Assembly: GCF_012034335.1 (NCBI RefSeq)
Contig: NZ_JAATHJ010000001.1
Span: 62,001 to 126,000 of the forward strand
Direction of reading: 5' to 3'
Origin: Alkalicoccus luteus
GTDB taxonomy: Bacteria; Bacillota; Bacilli; Bacillales; Salisediminibacteriaceae
Length of the DNA: 64,000 bases
A model generated the notes under the pieces. It saw only the letters and a list, made by a program, of their open reading frames with translations. It was not told where the DNA came from and did not search any database. Shown in pieces: positions 17,462 to 25,944 of the stretch (position 1 is the stretch's first letter; every line of letters starts with the position of its first letter). A program made the position numbers and the translations under genes.

Positions 17462-18883
17462 TTATAAAAGCTCGGAAATGATATCTTTGAGCGTATCCTG
17501 GCTGCCGACATTACCTGGAAAAATAATATATGGCAGGCCTGCATACTTACTTTCACGACCAGTCGTCCAGACTGGGATACCTGGTGCGATCTGTCCGGCC
17601 ACCATGGCTTTTTTTACGCTAAGACCTCTTGTGCCGATATCGCTTGAGGTAATACCGCCTTTGGCAATAATAAAAGCAGGACGTTCACTGAAGTCGGTGA
17701 CAACATCTGTGAGAGCATTGGCAATCTTGACAGAAACGGCTAGTGCTTGATCCGGATCATCATCCGGGATCGTAACGAGCTCCCGCCGGGTATAAATCAC
17801 CGCTGTCTTCCCGCCTGCGACAGCCTGTTCGGCAAGTGTCCGGATACGTGTTTGTTCTTCGGCAAACGCCTTCTCATCAAACACCAGGTGACAGTCGAAT
17901 TCAATAAATTCGGGCTGGTCCAGCTGCATTAAAGCTTCCAGCTGTTCGCTGGTTTTTCGAACGTGTGATCCAACGATGACGAGACCGCCGGCATCCGATT
18001 CTTCCGGGCGGACATCCTCTCGAGTCAATAATGCCTGACTCGGAATGCTGCCAATCAGTTTTGTAAAAGAAGCACCGGTGCGGAACAAGTAATGCTTACC
18101 TTGCTGCAGAGCTTGAACGAGGGCCAGGTTAAACGCAGCCACGTCCTCTTCAGAGACAGCGTTTACAATAATCTTTTGAAAGTCAGAAGCGTTCACCAGT
18201 TTATCCGTGATCGACTGCGTAGGACCGGTGCGGAGCTCTTCAATAGAAATCGTGATAACATCGGATTTGGATACAGCTCCATTCGTTTTTTCTTCCACGT
18301 ATTCGGTCAGATCACTTGCCGAAAAGCCAAATGACGCATCGTTTGCAAACTCCGTTTCACCTACCGGCAGCAAGTCGTTCTCCTGCTTTACATAATGAAT
18401 ATTTCCGATCGTCCAGCGTCCGCCCTGCTCAAAGAATGGCATGATGATTTCGCCGTCAATCGAATAGGAGTGCGCTTCTTCAAGTGTTTTCCGCAGCACG
18501 TCCGTCTCCAGGGGATAATGGCCGCGCAGGGTGGAATCCCCCCGGCTGATTAAGAGGTAGGGAGTGTCGCGTTTCTGGCTTGCTGCTGCAATTCGATTTG
18601 CAATTTTTCTATGCTCTTCTTCCGTTTTAGCAGCAGAGAAAGAGCGGGAGTTCGTTAAAATAAAAACAAGCTGGCTGGAATCGTCAAAAACGTTATCAAT
18701 GGTAGAAGGCTCCCAGTCGGTATACACCGGCACATGATTGACTGTCTGAACGCCGGTTGGATCATCATCCAGAACGATTATTTTATGGTGAAACGATTCG
18801 GCGGTCCGGCCCCAGCTCTCAAGAGGGGATCCCTGATGAGCGGGCAGACTCGCCAGTGTTTCGTCTGCGAGTAACGGATTCAT
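17462..18883 (-). CDS. DUF1537 four-carbon acid sugar kinase (OtnK/DtnK-like)
   Basis: A 473-residue kinase with the two DUF1537 domains: an N-terminal sugar-binding part (IIVLDDDPTGVQTV, SRGDSTLRGHYPLETDVL) and a C-terminal nucleotide-binding part (VIVGSHVRKTSEQL, IIAKGGITSSDIGTRGL, GIPVWTTG, IIFPGNVGS). Characterised members phosphorylate 3-oxo-tetronates or D-threonate. With the dehydrogenase upstream the likely step is phosphorylation of 2- or 3-oxo-tetronate. It overlaps the dehydrogenase by 4 bp and precedes gntP by 22 bp. Which isomer is used cannot be told from the sequence. Confidence 0.9.
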   Translation of the reverse strand: MNPLLADETLASLPAHQGSPLESWGRTAESFHHKIIVLDDDPTGVQTVNHVPVYTDWEPSTIDNVFDDSSQLVFILTNSRSFSAAKTEEEHRKIANRIAAASQKRDTPYLLISRGDSTLRGHYPLETDVLRKTLEEAHSYSIDGEIIMPFFEQGGRWTIGNIHYVKQENDLLPVGETEFANDASFGFSASDLTEYVEEKTNGAVSKSDVITISIEELRTGPTQSITDKLVNASDFQKIIVNAVSEEDVAAFNLALVQALQQGKHYLFRTGASFTKLIGSIPSQALLTREDVRPEESDAGGLVIVGSHVRKTSEQLEALMQLDQPEFIEFDCHLVFDEKAFAEEQTRIRTLAEQAVAGGKTAVIYTRRELVTIPDDDPDQALAVSVKIANALTDVVTDFSERPAFIIAKGGITSSDIGTRGLSVKKAMVAGQIAPGIPVWTTGRESKYAGLPYIIFPGNVGSQDTLKDIISELL

Positions 18884-19758
18884 GATGTTTCCTCCTTGCC
18901 GGGCGTATGCTTTTCATAGTATTTGATTAAACCTGCGTGATCGAGCTGTGCATGCCCATCTTCAATTAATTCCGTAAACATATCGAGCACCTGATTTGTC
19001 AGCGGAAGCGGCACGCCGAACGATTCGCCGGCTTCCACTACGTTGGTCAGATCCTTTGCGTTAATATCGATTCGGCCGCCTGCCTTCAAGTTCTGTTCAA
19101 TTAACAGCGGCACTTTTGCTTCCATCACAGCGCTGCCGGCAAGTCCGCCGCGAATGGCTTCGAATACATTGGCAATATCAAGACCTGCCTGCTGGGACAG
19201 GTTAACAGCTTCTGATAAAGCAGCAATGTTTGCGTTTACAATTATTTGATTGGCAAGTTTTGTCGTTGTTCCCGCTCCGCTCGGTCCTACGAGGACAAGA
19301 GAAGAAGCGAAACAGTCTATAACAGGCTTTACACGTGCAAAAGCAGACTCTGAGCCGCCAGCCATGATAGATAGAGTACCGTCGATTGCTTTCGGTTCGC
19401 CGCCGCTTACTGGAGCATCGATAAATTCTCCACTTTTAGCCGCCAGATCCATCGCAAGCTTTCGTGACATAACGGGTGAGATTGAACTTAAATCGACTAC
19501 TGTGCTTCCATCTCTGATTTCCGTAAGCATCGCAGCGACGACTTCTTCCACATGTTCCGAGTTTGGCAGCATGGTGAAAAGAATGTCACATGCGGCGGCT
19601 ACCTGTTTAGGTCCCTCAGCAGCAACTGCTCCTTCATCTGCGAGCTGGTTTACTGCTTCTGTATTAATATCAAATACGACTGTATCGTACCCGGACTTCA
19701 TCAAATTACGTACGATCGGCCGTCCCATAATCCCTAAACCAATAAATCCAATTTTCAC
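18880..19758 (-). CDS. NAD(P)-dependent beta-hydroxyacid dehydrogenase (LtnD/GarR-like)
   Basis: A 292-residue member of the 3-hydroxyisobutyrate dehydrogenase family. It has the dinucleotide loop MKIGFIGLGIMGRPIVRNL, the substrate loop DAPVSGGEPKAIDGTLSIMAGG and the catalytic Lys in TKLANQIIVNANIAALSEA. LtnD enzymes oxidise L-threonate or D-erythronate ahead of the DUF1537 kinase, while GarR reduces tartronate semialdehyde; the kinase partner favours the LtnD role. It is the first gene of the operon and divergent from the GntR regulator, with phased palindromes in between. Confidence 0.88.
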   Translation of the reverse strand: MKIGFIGLGIMGRPIVRNLMKSGYDTVVFDINTEAVNQLADEGAVAAEGPKQVAAACDILFTMLPNSEHVEEVVAAMLTEIRDGSTVVDLSSISPVMSRKLAMDLAAKSGEFIDAPVSGGEPKAIDGTLSIMAGGSESAFARVKPVIDCFASSLVLVGPSGAGTTTKLANQIIVNANIAALSEAVNLSQQAGLDIANVFEAIRGGLAGSAVMEAKVPLLIEQNLKAGGRIDINAKDLTNVVEAGESFGVPLPLTNQVLDMFTELIEDGHAQLDHAGLIKYYEKHTPGKEETS

Positions 19759-19804
19759 GATCTAACACCCTTTCGTCAAAATGATAAGGCTTTCATAAAT
19801 GGAA

Positions 19805-19859
19805 TTGTACACAATATTTATAAAAATGTATACATTAAATTATAAAATGTATACATTTT
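19805..19859. promoter_or_regulatory. Array of GntR-type operators between the dehydrogenase and regulator genes
   Basis: Two strong palindromes share the core ATGTATACAT: 19825-19836 (12 bp) and 19844-19859 (16 bp, AAAATGTA/TACATTTT). A weaker copy, TTGTACACAA, is at 19805-19814. The three centres are 21 bp apart each, two helical turns, so all lie on one face of the DNA. The TGTATACA core fits FadR/FCD-type GntR regulators. Control of both divergent genes is inferred. Confidence 0.8.
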
Positions 19860-19946
19860 TATTTGTGCAGTTGTTCTGTGAGGCGTGAACGTATAGTATG
19901 AAAAGAGGGAAACAGACATCAGGTGATTCATGGAAGGAGCAGGTCC

Positions 19947-20552
19947 ATGCTGAAAAAAGGATCCGCCTCACAAAAGGCATATGAACATATTCGCGATAAA
20001 ATTTTGAACGGCGACTACGAGAAAGGGAAAAAGCTGACAGAGGTTATGCTGGCTGAGGATTTGGGCGTCAGCCGAACGCCGATCAGAGAGGCCTTGAAAA
20101 AGCTCGAGGAAGAGGGATTGCTCGTAAACAAGCGTGTGATCAATCCGTCAGAAAAAGATTTGATTAACACGTTTGATGTACGAATTCTGTTGGAAGCGCA
20201 TGCCTGCAGATGCGCGGCTTCTTTTATGGATGCGTCAGAGTTGCAAGAGCTTTCTGCATGTATTCATGAGGCCAGGACGGGGAGCAATGAAGAAATCATG
20301 GCTGCGAATAAGCGGTTTCATGACTTAATTGTCCATTCAAGCCGAAATAAGGTATTGATTGAAACGATTGAACGCATGCAGTCGATCATCTTTCTTTTTA
20401 GACGCACCGTTGTCTACCACAAACGTCCGCACTTAATTGATGAACACGAAGAAATATTTCAAGCTATAGAAGCGCGGGATCCAGCTCTGGCAGAACAGCT
20501 GATGAAGGACCATCTGCGAGCAGATTTAGAATTCTCTCTCCATGCCTGGTAG
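19947..20552 (+). CDS. GntR-family regulator, FadR/FCD subgroup
   Basis: A 201-residue regulator. The winged helix is at residues about 5-70 (ASQKAYEHIRDKILNGDYEKGKKLTEVMLAEDLGVSRTPIREALKKLEEEGL), and an all-helical FCD ligand domain follows with metal-site-like residues (FHDLIVHSS and a later DEHEEI). The start ATG has GGAAGGAG 7 nt upstream; an ATG 8 codons earlier has no site. It should bind the phased palindromes upstream and sense the sugar acid or a pathway intermediate. The stop codon falls inside the loop of its terminator hairpin. Confidence 0.9.
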   Translation: MLKKGSASQKAYEHIRDKILNGDYEKGKKLTEVMLAEDLGVSRTPIREALKKLEEEGLLVNKRVINPSEKDLINTFDVRILLEAHACRCAASFMDASELQELSACIHEARTGSNEEIMAANKRFHDLIVHSSRNKVLIETIERMQSIIFLFRRTVVYHKRPHLIDEHEEIFQAIEARDPALAEQLMKDHLRADLEFSLHAW

Positions 20553-20569
20553 GATGGAGAGAGTTTTTT
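20534..20569 (+). terminator. Terminator overlapping the gntR-type gene end
   Basis: CTCTCTCCAT / ATGGAGAGAG (10 bp) followed by six T. The regulator's TAG (20550-20552) is in the loop, so ribosomes finishing the gene will cover the stem. Confidence 0.9.
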
Positions 20570-21029
20570 AATGACAGGAGAAGACAAACATCTCTTCCCC
20601 ATCTTCCGGATTTACTCGCTCCAGATCCACAAACCCGTGCTTTTCATAAAATTTCTTTGCGGGTTCGTTCTCGGGGATGACGCTCAGCACGATTTCGTTC
20701 ACGTTGTGCGTGTCGCGGATGAAGCGGATCGCTTCGTGGAGAAAGGCGCCGCCGAGTCCACGACCCTGAAAGCGGTGGTCAATCATGAAGCGGTCGAGCC
20801 AGATGTAGGAATCGTCGCTGCTTTTGGCGCCGATCATAATAAAGCCGGCGGGGGTGTCATCAGTGTAAAGGCCGTAGCACTGATAATCGTGCTCGTCATC
20901 GTAGACGGCTTCGAGCATCGAGAAGGCGTTTGCTTCGATAAACGGTTCTTGTGACGGGTGCGGTGCAAGCTCGGCGATTGCACGCCAGTTGTCGGCCGTT
21001 ACAGGTCGGATGGAAAGGGTCATCGTCAT
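20568..21029 (-). CDS. GNAT-family N-acetyltransferase
   Basis: A 153-residue acetyltransferase with the GNAT fold: N-terminal IRPVTADNWRAIAELAPH, the acetyl-CoA loop RFMIDHRFQGRGLGGAFLHEAI, and C-terminal ENEPAKKFYEKHGFVDLERV. The start ATG 21029 has AAAGGAG close upstream; the longer open frame has no site. It resembles the spermine/spermidine and diamine acetyltransferase group (BltD/PaiA-like), but the substrate is not certain. It is a single gene, convergent with the gntR-type gene. Confidence 0.85.
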   Translation of the reverse strand: MTMTLSIRPVTADNWRAIAELAPHPSQEPFIEANAFSMLEAVYDDEHDYQCYGLYTDDTPAGFIMIGAKSSDDSYIWLDRFMIDHRFQGRGLGGAFLHEAIRFIRDTHNVNEIVLSVIPENEPAKKFYEKHGFVDLERVNPEDGEEMFVFSCH

Positions 21030-21063
21030 CGCTCCTTTGGCTTTAGTGTAGCATGAGACATAG

Positions 21064-21102
21064 AAAAAACGCCTCCTTTCCAATAGTGGAAGGAGGCGTT
21101 TT
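21064..21102 (-). terminator. Terminator of the rpiR-gntK unit
   Basis: A long stem (AAAACGCCTCCTTTCC / GGAAGGAGGCGTTTT with one bulge) lies directly after the gluconokinase stop, with six T on the minus strand. Confidence 0.93.
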
Positions 21103-21104
21103 GC

Positions 21105-22640
21105 TTACCGCTTGGAAGCGGAGGCCATTGTCGTATCGGTGGAGAGGGCGTGCAGCTCGTGAAACGTCGGGCGCAGCGCCTCGTACAATCCGGAGAAAAC
21201 CGGATAGAGCCTGCTGTACACGGCGTGCACGTCTGCTCTCGGCGCGACGGAGTCACGCATCGGAATGTGCGCTTTGATCGAGGCGAGGTCATCGACTTCA
21301 CCGATCGCATAGAGGCTGATCCACGCTGCTCCCCAGGCCGAACTCTGATGGGAGAGGGGCAGGTGAATGTCTTCGCCGAACATGTTCGCAAGCATTTGCA
21401 CCCAGACGTCTGAGCGGGCGAAGCCGCCGCTTGCGTAGATGATGCCGGCTTCGCCAGTGAGGCGCTCGAGCGACTTAGAGATGCTCTGAATGCTGAAGAG
21501 CACGCCCTCCAGCCCGGCCCGCGTCATATGGGCGTCGGTGTGGCTTACGGTCAGGCCGACGTAGGCGCCTTTTGCGGCCGCATCCCAGTACGGGGCACGC
21601 TCGCCGTTTAAGCACGGCAGGAAGAGAAGGTTATCGGCGCCAGGTGCGACGTGCTCGATGTCGGTGAACAACGCCTCGTACGGATCCTTCGTGCCGGCTT
21701 CTGCTGTGTGGATGTGCTGCTTGATCCACTCGAGCACGTTGCCGCCGTTGTTCGTCGGACCGCCTAAAATCCACAAGTCATCGGTGAAGGCGTAGCAAAA
21801 CACTTCCTGGCGGCTGTCGGTGCGCGGGGCGGACGCCATCTGGCGGATCGCGCCGCTCGTGCCGATCGTAATCGCGGCTTCTCCGGCGTTGATTGCGCCG
21901 ATTCCAAGGTTCGCAAGCGGCCCGTCGCTGCCGCCGGCCGCAAACGGGGTATCGGCTTTAATCCCGATCGCTTCAGCCTTTTCCGGATCGAGTCCGCGGA
22001 AAACAAAATGGGGCGGTACCGGTTCAGACAGCTGCGCTTCCGTAATGCCGGCCGCTTCCAGCGCGAGCGGCTCCCACGTGCGCTCGTGAATGTTAAAGAG
22101 CCCGGAGGCGGAGGCGACGGAATAGTCGACGTGGTATACGCCGAACCAGCGCGCCGTGATCCATTCCTTTACGGATAGAAAGCGGGCTGCCTGTTTATAT
22201 GGCGCGTAGCCGGTGTCACGCATCCAGCTGAGCTTGACGAGCGGTGACATCGGATGAATCGGTGTGCCGGTGCGCAGGTAGATCTCCGTTCCGGCCGAGG
22301 ATTCTTTCAGCGCGTCAGCCTGGCTGCTGCTGCGGCAGTCGGCCCACGTAATCGCAGGAGAGAGGGGCATGGCGTCAGCGTCGGCGCAGATGAGTGAATG
22401 CATCGCGGACGAGAGGCCGACCGAAAGCAGCTCGCCGGGACCGGCGTCAGCGACCGCTTCTTTCAGTGCTTTGACAGCGGCCGCTTCAATCGCAAACGGA
22501 TCCTGTTCCGCCCAGCCCGGCTGTGGGTGCTGGACCGGATAGCTGCATTCTGCTTCACCGGCGACTTCACCGGCTTTCGTAAATAGAACAGCCTTGGCGC
22601 TCGTTGTTCCGAGATCCAGGCCGGCAGTAAACTGTGTCAC
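21105..22640 (-). CDS. gntK: Gluconokinase (FGGY family)
   Basis: A 511-residue FGGY kinase that makes 6-phosphogluconate from gluconate. The ATPase core is complete: AGLDLGTTSAKAVLF at the N-terminus, TWADCRS, the substrate segment MSPLVKLSWMRD, and the C-terminal IYASGGFARSDVWVQMLANMFG signature. The start is taken as GTG 22640 (reads MTQFTAGLD), which fits the family's N-terminus; a TTG two codons earlier is closer to the AAAGGAG site. It follows the RpiR-type regulator by 25 bp. The dehydrogenase that uses its product starts on the other strand at 23692. Confidence 0.92.
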   Translation of the reverse strand: MTQFTAGLDLGTTSAKAVLFTKAGEVAGEAECSYPVQHPQPGWAEQDPFAIEAAAVKALKEAVADAGPGELLSVGLSSAMHSLICADADAMPLSPAITWADCRSSSQADALKESSAGTEIYLRTGTPIHPMSPLVKLSWMRDTGYAPYKQAARFLSVKEWITARWFGVYHVDYSVASASGLFNIHERTWEPLALEAAGITEAQLSEPVPPHFVFRGLDPEKAEAIGIKADTPFAAGGSDGPLANLGIGAINAGEAAITIGTSGAIRQMASAPRTDSRQEVFCYAFTDDLWILGGPTNNGGNVLEWIKQHIHTAEAGTKDPYEALFTDIEHVAPGADNLLFLPCLNGERAPYWDAAAKGAYVGLTVSHTDAHMTRAGLEGVLFSIQSISKSLERLTGEAGIIYASGGFARSDVWVQMLANMFGEDIHLPLSHQSSAWGAAWISLYAIGEVDDLASIKAHIPMRDSVAPRADVHAVYSRLYPVFSGLYEALRPTFHELHALSTDTTMASASKR

Positions 22641-22665
22641 GATCAAACGACTCCTTTATGAACGG

Positions 22666-23523
22666 TTAAATTCTCGTGCGGGCGATGGCTTCGCGCATTT
22701 TTTTCGTGGAATGCTGCACCTGCTCTTTTTTCTGCATGCTAACGTTTACATAAAGCGCGTCGATAAAGCTGAGCTGCGCAAGTCTGGATGATAGTGCTTC
22801 TGAGCGGTACTCGGTTTCTTCGGACACGGTAAACAGCGCCACATCGACCCGTTCGCTGAGCGGCGACTTGGCGATCGTTGTGATCCCGATCGTCGGGATG
22901 CCTGCGCTCTGCACAATATCGACGGCTTCTAATATGTTATGGTTCGTTCCGGAATGCGAGATGAACACGACCGCATCCTCCGGCGTCAGCTGAGACGCAG
23001 ACATGAGCTGCAGGTGCGAGTCGCTGTAGGCAGCAGTCGGAATACCGGTGCGGATAAACTTATGGTGCGCATCCATCGCCACAATCCCGGAGCCGCCGTT
23101 TCCGTAGAACTCGATCCGGCGAGCGCCGACGAGAATGTCGACCGCCTGCTTCATCTTTCCTTCATCAATGACGGAGAGCGTATCTTCTAATGTACGGGTG
23201 TTTGCCTTGAACATTTTTTCGGCGATCGTTTTTTCGTCGTCGCCCTCCTGAATCGTTTCGTGAATGTCTTTCACGCCTTTGACGAGTTCGGAGGCGAGGG
23301 CAATTTTCATCGCCTGGTAGCCTTTAAAGCCGATCCGCTTGCAGAAGCGGAACACGGTCGCTTCGGCGACGTGCAAGTTATCTGCCACCTGGCTGATCGT
23401 CGAGTGAATAATCTCTTCCGGATGTTCTAAAATGTAATCTGCAATGACTTTTTCCTTCGCGCGAAACTCGTTATAGGATGCGCGGATGCGATGTTTACAA
23501 TGCCCCTGTGCGAGCTGCTGCAT
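22666..23523 (-). CDS. RpiR-family transcriptional regulator of gluconate genes
   Basis: A 285-residue regulator with an N-terminal RpiR helix-turn-helix (residues about 5-80, TISQVADNLHVAEATVFRFCKRIGFKGYQAMK) and a C-terminal SIS sugar-phosphate domain (about 125-260, with FYGNGGSGIVAMDAHHKF and FISHSGTNHNILEA). SIS regulators usually sense a phosphorylated sugar; 6-phosphogluconate is the obvious candidate here. The start has AAAGGAGG 7 nt upstream. It is divergent from the gnd/TRAP operon and co-directional with gntK, so it probably controls both. Confidence 0.9.
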   Translation of the reverse strand: MQQLAQGHCKHRIRASYNEFRAKEKVIADYILEHPEEIIHSTISQVADNLHVAEATVFRFCKRIGFKGYQAMKIALASELVKGVKDIHETIQEGDDEKTIAEKMFKANTRTLEDTLSVIDEGKMKQAVDILVGARRIEFYGNGGSGIVAMDAHHKFIRTGIPTAAYSDSHLQLMSASQLTPEDAVVFISHSGTNHNILEAVDIVQSAGIPTIGITTIAKSPLSERVDVALFTVSEETEYRSEALSSRLAQLSFIDALYVNVSMQKKEQVQHSTKKMREAIARTRI

Positions 23524-23611
23524 GTCACTGCCTCCTTTGTCAAAGTGGTGTGGTATGAGACCAGTATAAACCATTTTAGAAAATAAAAAAATATTTTTTC
23601 TTAATTAGCTA

Positions 23612-23639
23612 TTGAAAAAGAAATTTTTTATCTTATAAT
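23612..23639 (+). promoter_or_regulatory. Promoter of the gnd-TRAP-galactonate operon
   Basis: TTGAAA (23612-23617) and TATAAT (23634-23639), 16 bp apart, lie about 50 bp before the gnd start. The flanking 23575-23633 region is built of A and T tracts with loose dyad symmetry and may hold the RpiR operator; the exact site could not be fixed by eye. Confidence 0.75.
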
Positions 23640-23691
23640 AGGATACAGGAAGAAAACATATTTCTTTTTTGTTTTCGGAAGGAGTGGCTGT

Positions 23692-24588
23692 ATGAAGATA
23701 GGGTTTATCGGCCTTGGAAAAATGGGCTACAACCTGGCATTGAATTTAATGGACCACCAGCACGAGGTTGTTGCAAATGACGTGAATACCGAACAGATCC
23801 GTGCACTGGCAGGTGAAGGAGCAGAGCCGGCCTGGAGCTTGGAAGAGGTCGTGCAGAAGCTGGAAGCACCGAGAACGGTCTGGCTGATGGTACCGGCTGG
23901 AGAAATCACCGGTACGCTGATTGATCAGCTGGCAGAACTGCTCGAGCCGGGTGATACCGTGATCGATGGAGGAAACTCCAACTATAAAGAATCCCTTGCA
24001 CGAAATGAGAAGCTGCGCGGACTTGGCATGCACTTTGTTGATGTCGGAACGAGCGGCGGCGTGGAAGGTGCGAGAGATGGCGCCTGCATGATGGTCGGCG
24101 GCGATGAGGAGATTATCAGCCGCATTGAACCGATTTTTACCGACACCACAATTGAAAACGGTTACCTGCATGCAGGGGCGCCGGGCAGCGGTCATTTCCT
24201 GAAAATGATCCATAACGGAATTGAGTACGGCATGATGCAGTCGATCGCAGAAGGGTTCGACATTCTCGAGAAAAGCCAGTTTGACTACGACTACGAGCAG
24301 GTAGCGAAGCTGTGGAACCACGGATCGGTTATCCGCTCCTGGCTCATGGAACTGACGCAGAACGCGTTTTCCAAGGATCCAAAGCTCGACGGCATCCGCG
24401 GCGTGATGAACTCGTCCGGTGAAGGCAAGTGGACGGTGGAATCGGCACTGGATCTGGAAGTACCGGCACCGGTCATCGCCCTTTCCCTGATGATGCGCCA
24501 CCGGTCCCAGGAAGACGACACGTTCACAGGCAAGGTAGTGGCAGCGCTCCGAAACGAATTCGGCGGCCACGAAGTTGTAAAGAAGTAG
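23692..24588 (+). CDS. 6-phosphogluconate dehydrogenase, decarboxylating, short (NAD-type GndA/YqeC) form
   Basis: A 298-residue enzyme turning 6-phosphogluconate into ribulose 5-phosphate and CO2. It has KIGFIGLGKMGYNLALNLMDH, the GTSGGVEGARDGACMMVGG substrate loop, and the catalytic Lys/Asn of FLKMIHNGIEYGMMQ. It lacks the second helical domain of the about 470-residue GndZ enzymes, which marks the shorter class, often NAD-linked. It heads the long operon that also holds rpiA, so gluconate imported and phosphorylated here can reach ribose 5-phosphate. GGAAGGAG precedes the ATG. Confidence 0.92.
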   Translation: MKIGFIGLGKMGYNLALNLMDHQHEVVANDVNTEQIRALAGEGAEPAWSLEEVVQKLEAPRTVWLMVPAGEITGTLIDQLAELLEPGDTVIDGGNSNYKESLARNEKLRGLGMHFVDVGTSGGVEGARDGACMMVGGDEEIISRIEPIFTDTTIENGYLHAGAPGSGHFLKMIHNGIEYGMMQSIAEGFDILEKSQFDYDYEQVAKLWNHGSVIRSWLMELTQNAFSKDPKLDGIRGVMNSSGEGKWTVESALDLEVPAPVIALSLMMRHRSQEDDTFTGKVVAALRNEFGGHEVVKK

Positions 24589-24642
24589 GCATCACGAGGG
24601 GAGCGTGCTCCCCTCCAACTATAAAAAAGAGGTGACGTATTC

Positions 24643-25773
24643 ATGAAAAAGAAAACATTTCTCTCCGTAACGATGGCGTTTGGTCTTATAGCAGTGCTTG
24701 CAGCTTGCGGCGATGCGGAAAACAACAATGGCGGCGCGGACAATGGTGCGGACAACGGCGCAAATAATACAGAAGAAAATGTAAGCGATAACAACGAAGC
24801 CGATGCAGCGAACTCCGAGTACTCCAGCGGCGATGCCTCCTACGTCATCGAAGCCGGCATCGGGCTGAACAATCAGCACCCGCAGTACGAAGGGCTTCTC
24901 CGCTTTAAGGAAATCGTAGAAGAAGAGACGGACGGCGATGTGTACGTTGAGACGTACCACAGCTCCCAGCTTGGTGACGACCGTGAAATGATGGAGGCAC
25001 TGCAGCTTGGCAGCCAGGAAGTGACCATTCCGTCCACGGCACCAGTGACCAACTTCGTCGATGAGTATGCGATTCTCGACTTCCCATTCCTGTTTGCCAA
25101 TGAAGAAGTGGCGATGGAAGTATTAAACGGCGAGATGGGCGACGAACTGCTTGATTCTCTTGAGGATCAGGAAATGGTCGGACTTGCTTGGTGGGAGAAC
25201 GGCTACCGTGATCTGACGAACAGCACACAGCCGGTTGAAACGGCGGAAGATTTCCAGGGTCTGACGATCCGCACGATGGAAAACGAAGTGCACCTGGAAG
25301 CCTTCTCCGAGCTTGGAGCGAACCCGACACCAATGGCGTTCGGTGAACTGTTTACCGGTATGCAGCAGGGAACGGTAGACGGCCAGGAGAACCCGCTTGC
25401 GACAATTTACCTGGAAGGGTTCTATGAAGTGCAGGATTACTATTCCGATACGAACCACGTTTACAGCCCGTTCGTCTTCCTTATGAGCAAGTCGTTCTAT
25501 GATTCCCTTCCGGATGACTACCAGGAGCTCGTAGGTGATGCCGCTCAGGAAGCCGGTGAATTCCAGATTGAACAGAACCGTGCCCAGAACGAAGAGATGC
25601 TGGAATCCTTAATTGATGAAGGTATGGAGCATTCCGAAGTAACGGATGAAGCCCGTGAAGAAATGGCGGAAATCGTTCAGCCGGTTAACGACCAGTTTGC
25701 AGAGCAGCTGGATCAGGACTTCGTAGAGCGCTTTTTCCAGGCAGTTGAAGATGCAGAGGAAATGCATCAGTAA
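24643..25773 (+). CDS. TRAP transporter solute-binding lipoprotein (DctP family)
   Basis: A 376-residue exported binding protein with signal MKKKTFLSVTMAFGLIAVLAAC, ending in a lipobox (LAAC). A long acidic Asn/Asp/Glu-rich linker follows before the DctP domain (about residue 65 on). Family features include NQHPQYEGLLRFKEIVEEET, SSQLGDDREMMEALQLGSQEVT, and TIRTMENEVHLEAFSELGANPTPMAFGELFTGMQQGTVDGQENP, in which the Arg binds the carboxylate of the ligand. It is 54 bp after gnd and is followed by the two TRAP permease genes. The ligand is probably gluconate or galactonate, judged from the operon. Confidence 0.92.
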   Translation: MKKKTFLSVTMAFGLIAVLAACGDAENNNGGADNGADNGANNTEENVSDNNEADAANSEYSSGDASYVIEAGIGLNNQHPQYEGLLRFKEIVEEETDGDVYVETYHSSQLGDDREMMEALQLGSQEVTIPSTAPVTNFVDEYAILDFPFLFANEEVAMEVLNGEMGDELLDSLEDQEMVGLAWWENGYRDLTNSTQPVETAEDFQGLTIRTMENEVHLEAFSELGANPTPMAFGELFTGMQQGTVDGQENPLATIYLEGFYEVQDYYSDTNHVYSPFVFLMSKSFYDSLPDDYQELVGDAAQEAGEFQIEQNRAQNEEMLESLIDEGMEHSEVTDEAREEMAEIVQPVNDQFAEQLDQDFVERFFQAVEDAEEMHQ

Positions 25774-25810
25774 GCGAGGAAGCCGGAGTGTGTTGCACTC
25801 CTGACATATT

Positions 25811-25892
25811 CCGCCCCTACCCCCTTGGGGCGGCTTTCCAGCACGAGCAAAGCCGGACGCCGCTGAGGCGGCGCCCGGAACTGGCCGTGCTC
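25811..25892 (+). promoter_or_regulatory. Two consecutive intercistronic hairpins between TRAP binding protein and permease genes
   Basis: CCGCCCC / GGGGCGG (25811-25833) is followed by a larger structure in which GCACG (25841) pairs with CGTGC (25890) around CCGGACGCCGC / GCGGCGCCCGG. Neither ends in a strong T run. Placed in a 171-bp gap inside an operon, they may stabilise the upstream mRNA or reduce read-through, giving more binding protein than permease. Confidence 0.65.
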
Positions 25893-25944
25893 CATTTATT
25901 TAGTCGTACTTAAGCTTGGCTTTGTATATAAAGGCGGTGGAAGC

